A model generated the notes under the pieces. It was given only the letters and a program-made list of their open reading frames with translations. It searched no databases and was not told the origin of the DNA. A stretch of 64,000 bases of DNA from an uncultured Pelagibacteraceae bacterium (lineage in GTDB: Bacteria > Pseudomonadota > Alphaproteobacteria > Pelagibacterales > Pelagibacteraceae), in NCBI GenBank assembly GCA_902523895.1, contig CABZAZ010000001.1, positions 124,001 through 188,000 of the forward strand. Reading direction: 5' to 3'. Of the stretch, positions 58,598 to 64,000 are shown piece by piece. How positions within the stretch are numbered: position 1 is the stretch's first letter; each line of letters begins with the position of its first letter. Made by a program: the position numbers and the translations under genes.

Positions 58598-60361
58598 TTA
58601 ATTGAACTTGAAATTCATTATATTTGAACTTCCAGAGATTGCAGACTTATAATGATGTTCAGCTCTAGGTAATACTTTATCAAAATAAAATCTAGCAGTG
58701 TCTATTTTATCATTATAAAAATTTTTATTTTCCTCATAATCTTTAAAACTTACCTCTAAAACCTTAATCCATGCATATGCAATAGATACATAACCTAAAG
58801 TTTTAAGGTAATCATTAGCTGCTGCACTAACATCATCTTTTGATGTAGTTGCTTTATCTGTAATCCAATCACTAAATTTTTTAAGAGTGTCTAAATTCTT
58901 ATTAAATTCTGATAAAAATGGTTTAATTTTTTCATTGTCAGTTTCACACTCTGACTTAACATGGTCTAAAAATTTATTTATTATATTGACGTTTTTATTT
59001 GATAATTTTCTGAAAACTAGGTCTGAAGCTTGAACCGAATTTGTACCTTCATAGATAGGTGTAATTCTATTATCTCTATATAATTGTTCTATTCCTTGAT
59101 CTTTAGTGTATCCGTATCCACCATGTATTTGCATAGCATCACTTGTGATTTCCATTGCTAAATCTGTGAATAATGATTTTACCACAGGAGTCATGAGGGA
59201 AACATAATCTGAGGCTTCCTGACGGGTTTTTTCATCTGGATGATTTAAACTTACTTCAGTTTGCTGCGACAACCAAAAACATAAAGCTCTTTCACCTTCA
59301 ATAATTGATTTCATATTAAGTAGGGTTCTTCTAATGTCAGCGTGTTCAATTATAAAATCTGCACCATTTTTTGAATTAGAATTATTTGATTTTCCTTGTT
59401 TTCTCTCTTTTGCATAAGTAAGTGAATTTTGATAGGCAATTTCTGAAATACCTAATCCTTGTATACCAACAACTATTCTTTCAAGATTCATCATGGTGAA
59501 CATTGCACTTAATCCTTTTTCTTTAGCACCTATCATGTATCCAGTAGCATCATCAAAATTTAATACACAAGTTGCTGATCCCTTTATTCCCATCTTAGTC
59601 TCTATAGATCCTGTAGATATCCCATTTCTTGGTCCAATTGTTCCGTCGTCTTTAACCACAAATTTTGGAACTAAAAACAAACTTATTCCTTTTGTGCCTG
59701 CTGGAGAGTCGTCAGCTCTTGCCAAAACTAGATGAATAATATTCTCAGTTAAATCATGATCACCAGATGTAATAAATATTTTTTGACCACTTATTCTATA
59801 AGTTCCGTCAGTTTGTTTCTTAGCTTTTGTTCTTAGTAAACCCAAATCGGTACCACATATTGGCTCAGTTAAACACATAGTGCCGCTCCATTTTCCCTCA
59901 ACTATTTTAGGTAAATATTTATTTTTTATATCATCTGTAGCATGATGATTAATACAATTATATGCACCTATACTTAGTTCGCTGTATAATTTAAAAGACA
60001 AACTTGCTGAGGAAAGCATTTCATCAAAAAATGCACTTACAGTTTTTGGCATACCTTGACCCCCATATTTTGGATCACAAGATAATGAAGTCCATCCGTC
60101 CTCAATGTATTTTTTGTAAGCTTCTTTATAACCTGGAGGAGTTCTTACTACTCCATTTTCTAAAACTGCAGGATTTTCGTCACCAGCTTTAGCTAACGGT
60201 AAAATTAAATTTTGATTAATCTTCGCTGCCTCCTGTAAAATATCTTTTACTAAATCAGTTGTTACCTCTTTATATTTTTCTAACTCATTATATTTTTGAT
60301 TATTTCTAAGTTTCTCGAATAGAAACATCATATCGTCAACAGGGGCGGTATAGCTTGGCAT
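58598..60361 (-). CDS. dmdC: Acyl-CoA dehydrogenase, probable 3-methylmercaptopropionyl-CoA dehydrogenase (DmdC)
   Basis: 587 aa; CLTEPICGTDLGLLRTKA; MQIHGGYGYTKDQGIEQLYRDNRITPIYEGTNSVQASDLV; next to dmdB. Confidence 0.88.
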   Translation of the reverse strand: MPSYTAPVDDMMFLFEKLRNNQKYNELEKYKEVTTDLVKDILQEAAKINQNLILPLAKAGDENPAVLENGVVRTPPGYKEAYKKYIEDGWTSLSCDPKYGGQGMPKTVSAFFDEMLSSASLSFKLYSELSIGAYNCINHHATDDIKNKYLPKIVEGKWSGTMCLTEPICGTDLGLLRTKAKKQTDGTYRISGQKIFITSGDHDLTENIIHLVLARADDSPAGTKGISLFLVPKFVVKDDGTIGPRNGISTGSIETKMGIKGSATCVLNFDDATGYMIGAKEKGLSAMFTMMNLERIVVGIQGLGISEIAYQNSLTYAKERKQGKSNNSNSKNGADFIIEHADIRRTLLNMKSIIEGERALCFWLSQQTEVSLNHPDEKTRQEASDYVSLMTPVVKSLFTDLAMEITSDAMQIHGGYGYTKDQGIEQLYRDNRITPIYEGTNSVQASDLVFRKLSNKNVNIINKFLDHVKSECETDNEKIKPFLSEFNKNLDTLKKFSDWITDKATTSKDDVSAAANDYLKTLGYVSIAYAWIKVLEVSFKDYEENKNFYNDKIDTARFYFDKVLPRAEHHYKSAISGSSNIMNFKFN

Positions 60362-60387
60362 AGTATGACTTTAAGATAATTAATTAA

Positions 60388-61494
60388 TTATTGCAATTTT
60401 GAAATGATCGCATCACCCATTTGAGAAGTAGAAACTTCTTTCATTTTATCAGACATTATATCTTTTGTTCTTAATCCATCATTAAGAGCCTCTTGTACAG
60501 CCTTTTCTAGGGCCTCTGCCTCTTTATCTAAATCTAAAGAATATCTTAGTGCCATAGCAAAACTCAAAATTGAGGCGATGGGATTAGCAACTCCTTTTCC
60601 AGCAATGTCTGGAGCTGAACCATGAATAGGTTCATACATAGCTCTCATTTCGCCATCCTTATTTTTTGCACCTAATGATGCAGAAGGTAGTAATCCAAGA
60701 GAACCTGTTAACATAGAAGCCTCATCTGATAACATGTCACCAAATAAATTATCAGTTAAGATTACATCAAATTGCTTTGGGTTTCTTACTAATTGCATTG
60801 CACAATTATCAGCCAACATATGACTTAACTCGACCTCCTTATAATCTTTATCATGTAATGATTGCACTTCTTCTTTCCAAAGTTGACCCGCTTCCATTAC
60901 ATTAGATTTTTCACAAGATATGACTCTATTTGATCTTTTTTTAGCTAAGTCAAAAGCAACTCTAGCTACTCTAATAATTTCACTACTGGTATAAGTATGA
61001 GTGTTTACTCCTTTTCTTTCTCCATTTTCTATTGGTTTAATTCCTCTTGGTTCACCAAAATATACTCCACCAGTTAATTCTCTAACTATTAAAATATCTA
61101 AACCCGATACAATTTCTGGTTTTAAAGTTGAGGCATTTACCAATTGTTCAAAGCATATTGCTGGCCTTAAATTAGCAAAAAGTTTTAGTTCTTTTCTAAG
61201 TTTTAAAAGGGCTCTCTCAGGTTTTTTTGAAAATTCTACACCATCCCATTTTGGTCCACCAACTGCACCTAACATTATTACAGCGCTCTCTAATGCTTTA
61301 TAAAAAACTTCATCAGTAAGAGGTGTTCCATGCTTATCAAAAGAAATTCCTCCAACTAAATCCTCATCAATTTCAAAATCTAAAGATTTTTTATCATTGA
61401 ACCAATTGATTACTTTTTTGACCTCTGCAATCACTTCAGGACCTATTCCATCACCTGGTAACAATAACACTCTTCTTTTTTTAACTTTAATCAT
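60388..61494 (-). CDS. leuB: 3-isopropylmalate dehydrogenase
   Basis: [79 protein letters not shown]. Confidence 0.98.
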   Translation of the reverse strand: MIKVKKRRVLLLPGDGIGPEVIAEVKKVINWFNDKKSLDFEIDEDLVGGISFDKHGTPLTDEVFYKALESAVIMLGAVGGPKWDGVEFSKKPERALLKLRKELKLFANLRPAICFEQLVNASTLKPEIVSGLDILIVRELTGGVYFGEPRGIKPIENGERKGVNTHTYTSSEIIRVARVAFDLAKKRSNRVISCEKSNVMEAGQLWKEEVQSLHDKDYKEVELSHMLADNCAMQLVRNPKQFDVILTDNLFGDMLSDEASMLTGSLGLLPSASLGAKNKDGEMRAMYEPIHGSAPDIAGKGVANPIASILSFAMALRYSLDLDKEAEALEKAVQEALNDGLRTKDIMSDKMKEVSTSQMGDAIISKLQ

Positions 61495-62092
61495 TAAACA
61501 CCCAGGGCTTTTTGACTTTTAAATCTTTTTCAAAAATTTCTATTTTATCAGATTTTTTTAATGAAAGAGCTATATCGTCTAATCCTTCTAACAAACACTT
61601 TTTTTTAAACGAGTCTACTTTAAATTTTAATTCATTATTTCCAAAAATAACTTTTTCTTCCTTAAGATCTATAAAAATTTCCTCTTTTCTTTTTGCATAC
61701 TCTGATAGTTCTTTAATTTTATCATCATCTAAAATTATTGGTAAAATTCCATTTTTAAAACAGTTGTTATAAAAGATATCTGCAAAACTAGAACTTATCA
61801 CACACGTGATACCAAAATCTAATAATGCCCATGGAGCATGTTCTCTTGAAGAACCACAACCAAAATTTTTTCCAGCAATTAGAATTTTTGAGTTATTGTA
61901 AGGATCTGTGTTTAAAACAAAGTCATTTATTTCTTTACCTTGATCATCATATCTCATCTCAAAAAATAAATTTTTGCCCAGTCCAGTTCTTTTAATTGTT
62001 TTTAAAAATTGTTTTGGAATAATCATATCTGTATCAATATTAACTATTGGCAAATACGCTGGTATACTCTTCAAGGTGTTAAATTTTTGCAT
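61487..62092 (-). CDS. leuD: 3-isopropylmalate dehydratase small subunit
   Basis: [48 protein letters not shown]. Confidence 0.98.
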   Translation of the reverse strand: MQKFNTLKSIPAYLPIVNIDTDMIIPKQFLKTIKRTGLGKNLFFEMRYDDQGKEINDFVLNTDPYNNSKILIAGKNFGCGSSREHAPWALLDFGITCVISSSFADIFYNNCFKNGILPIILDDDKIKELSEYAKRKEEIFIDLKEEKVIFGNNELKFKVDSFKKKCLLEGLDDIALSLKKSDKIEIFEKDLKVKKPWVFND

Positions 62093-62093
62093 G

Positions 62094-63497
62094 TTAATTT
62101 TGATATTTCCTTACATCATCAAGGTTTCCAGAGATTGCTGCTGCTGCTGCCATACCTGGGCTTACTAAATGGGTTCTTCCACCTCTACCTTGCCTACCTT
62201 CAAAATTTCTATTTGATGTAGATGCACATCTTTCTTCAGGTTTTAACTTATCTGCATTCATAGCTAAACACATTGAACAACCTGGCTCTCTCCATTCAAA
62301 TCCTGACTTTACAAAAATTTTATCTAATCCTTCTTGTTCTGCTTGTTCTTTAACTAGCCCTGATCCAGGAACAACCATTGCATGAACATGAGAGGCAATT
62401 TTTTTATCTTTTAAAATTTTTGCAGCCTCTCTTAAATCTTCAATTCTCCCATTAGTACAGCTCCCAATGAAAACTTTATCAATTTTAATATCTTTAGCTG
62501 CCATATCTGGTTTCAAGCCCATATAATTTAAGGCTCGTTCCAAAGAATTTTTTCTATCCTCATCTTTCTCATTTTTTGGATTTGGTACTCTTTCATCTAT
62601 CGTAATAACATCCTGAGGTGAAGTTCCCCAAGTTATCATTGGCGAAATTTCATTAGCAGTTAGGTTTACCTCTTTGTCAAACTTTGCACCCTCATCAGTA
62701 TTTAAATTTTTCCAATTATCTAGTGCTTTATCCCAATCATCTCCCTTAGGAGACATCGGTCTACCTTCTAAGTATTTAAATATTTTTTCATCAGGAGCAA
62801 TTAATCCTGCTCTTGCACCACCTTCAATTGTCATATTACAAATTGTCATTCTATTCTCAACACTAAGCGATTTAATTAGATCACCTGCATATTCTATTAC
62901 ACATCCTGTTCCTCCCGCAGTTCCAATTTTTCCAATTATTTGAAGAATTACATCTTTTGATGTTACACCTAATGGAAGTGTGCCGTTGACATTTATTCTA
63001 AAATTCTTTGCTTTTTTTTGAACTAATGTTTGAGTTGCTAAAACATGTTCTACTTCTGAAGTTCCAATACCAAAAGCTAATGCACCAAATGCTCCATGTG
63101 TTGCTGTATGACTATCACCACAGACAATAACTGTACCGGGTTGAGTAAAGCCTTGTTCAGGCCCTGTGACATGAACAATTCCTTGTCTCTTATCGCTCAT
63201 TCCAAAAAGTTTAATACCAAACTCTTTACAATTAGCCTCTAAAGTTTCAACTTGAATTTTAGATTCATGGTCTGAAATACCTTTTGACCTATCCGTTGTT
63301 GGAACATTATGATCTGCAACGGCTAATGTCAATTTTGGGTGTCTTACTTTACGTTTAGAATTTCTTAATCCCTCAAAGGCTTGCGGGCTAGTGACTTCAT
63401 GAACTAAATGTCTGTCAACAAACAATAAAGCTGTTCCATCTTCTTGCTGATGAACTAAATGCTCGTTCCAAATTTTATCGTAAAGAGTATTGGGCAT
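62094..63497 (-). CDS. leuC: 3-isopropylmalate dehydratase large subunit
   Basis: [96 protein letters not shown]. Confidence 0.98.
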   Translation of the reverse strand: MPNTLYDKIWNEHLVHQQEDGTALLFVDRHLVHEVTSPQAFEGLRNSKRKVRHPKLTLAVADHNVPTTDRSKGISDHESKIQVETLEANCKEFGIKLFGMSDKRQGIVHVTGPEQGFTQPGTVIVCGDSHTATHGAFGALAFGIGTSEVEHVLATQTLVQKKAKNFRINVNGTLPLGVTSKDVILQIIGKIGTAGGTGCVIEYAGDLIKSLSVENRMTICNMTIEGGARAGLIAPDEKIFKYLEGRPMSPKGDDWDKALDNWKNLNTDEGAKFDKEVNLTANEISPMITWGTSPQDVITIDERVPNPKNEKDEDRKNSLERALNYMGLKPDMAAKDIKIDKVFIGSCTNGRIEDLREAAKILKDKKIASHVHAMVVPGSGLVKEQAEQEGLDKIFVKSGFEWREPGCSMCLAMNADKLKPEERCASTSNRNFEGRQGRGGRTHLVSPGMAAAAAISGNLDDVRKYQN

Positions 63498-63508
63498 TGA
63501 GAAAAAAA

Positions 63509-64000
63509 TTATTTTTTTTCCTGTAAATTTTCAAGTTTTTTTTCAGTTTTAGTTTCAGCTTTGGGTGCCTCTTTCTTCATCTCTGTTTTTGGGGCTTCTT
63601 CTTTTTTAGGCTCTACAGTTGGGGTAGCCTCTTTAGCCTCTTTTGGAGATTCTGGTGCACTTTCTTTTTCAGCTGGCGCTAGATTTTCTTCAGTAACAGT
63701 CTCAGGCTTGACGTCAATATCGATACCAATTTTTTTTCTTATTTTTTCAGCGATCCTAGCAGATTTTCCAGTTCTATCTCTTAAATAATACAGTTTAGCT
63801 CTTCTTACTTTTCCTGAACGAATTACTTTGATTGAGTCAATAACAGTTCCATACAATGGGAAAGTTCTTTCAACACCTTCTCCAAAAGATATTTTTCTAA
63901 CAGTAAAAGATGAGTTTATGTCTCTACTTTTTTTAGCTATACAAACACCTTCGAAATATTGAATTCTCTCTTTTTTTCCCTCTGTAATTCTGACGCCAAC
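63509..64000 (-). CDS. rplS: 50S ribosomal protein L19 (5' end outside window) with long low-complexity C-terminal extension
   Basis: Frame continues past the ORF-track Met to the window edge: [83 protein letters not shown], then a K/E/P/A-rich tail. Confidence 0.95.
   Translation of the reverse strand, partial: VGVRITEGKKERIQYFEGVCIAKKSRDINSSFTVRKISFGEGVERTFPLYGTVIDSIKVIRSGKVRRAKLYYLRDRTGKSARIAEKIRKKIGIDIDVKPETVTEENLAPAEKESAPESPKEAKEATPTVEPKKEEAPKTEMKKEAPKAETKTEKKLENLQEKK

Noticed and set aside
63561-63788. Plus-strand ORF rich in Ser/Gly/Ala/Phe opposite rplS
   Set aside because: Produced by the complementary strand of the K/E/P/A-rich L19 tail; no start context.

Overview
The window is a compact, AT-rich alphaproteobacterial chromosome segment. 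It is very probably SAR11 / Candidatus Pelagibacter, judged from gene content, a near-verbatim recognisable DmdA, the SAM-II riboswitch and extreme compaction. I see no prophage, transposon, CRISPR array, rRNA or tRNA; only four intergenic gaps exceed about 75 nt and none looks like a tRNA. Content, left to right: an RND efflux permease C-terminus; an SLT-like lipoprotein; VanZ-like protein; gpmA; the murU-amgK-tsaE-ahcY-chvG-chvI cluster; polA; bioY; an orphan regA/actR; an ODC / deoxyhypusine-synthase-like / agmatinase polyamine operon; a queuosine-precursor transporter; rpmB; pyrD; class I lysK; trkH-ampG-like-NlpC/P60; tyrA-hisC; a promoter plus SAM-II riboswitch followed by metX-metW-gloB; and rplU-rpmA-obgE-proB-proA-nadD-rsfS-ctpA-rppH. 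A ~30 kb all-minus block follows: atpHAGDC, priA, lpd-sucB-sucA-sucD-sucC-mdh, mmsA, sdhBADC, asd, a DMSP demethylation cluster (dmdA, alpha/beta hydrolase, dmdB, dmdC), leuBDC and rplS. Best second-look items: (1) the metX leader, with a consensus promoter whose predicted +1 falls at the 5' end of a SAM-II aptamer and an overlapping A/T hairpin; (2) a bacterial DHS-like protein between ODC and agmatinase; (3) an unassigned alpha/beta hydrolase translationally coupled to dmdA where no dmdD/acuH is seen; (4) all six convergent gene pairs overlap at their stop codons; (5) a K/E/P/A-rich C-terminal tail on ribosomal protein L19. I did not find convincing evidence for a wholly undescribed system.
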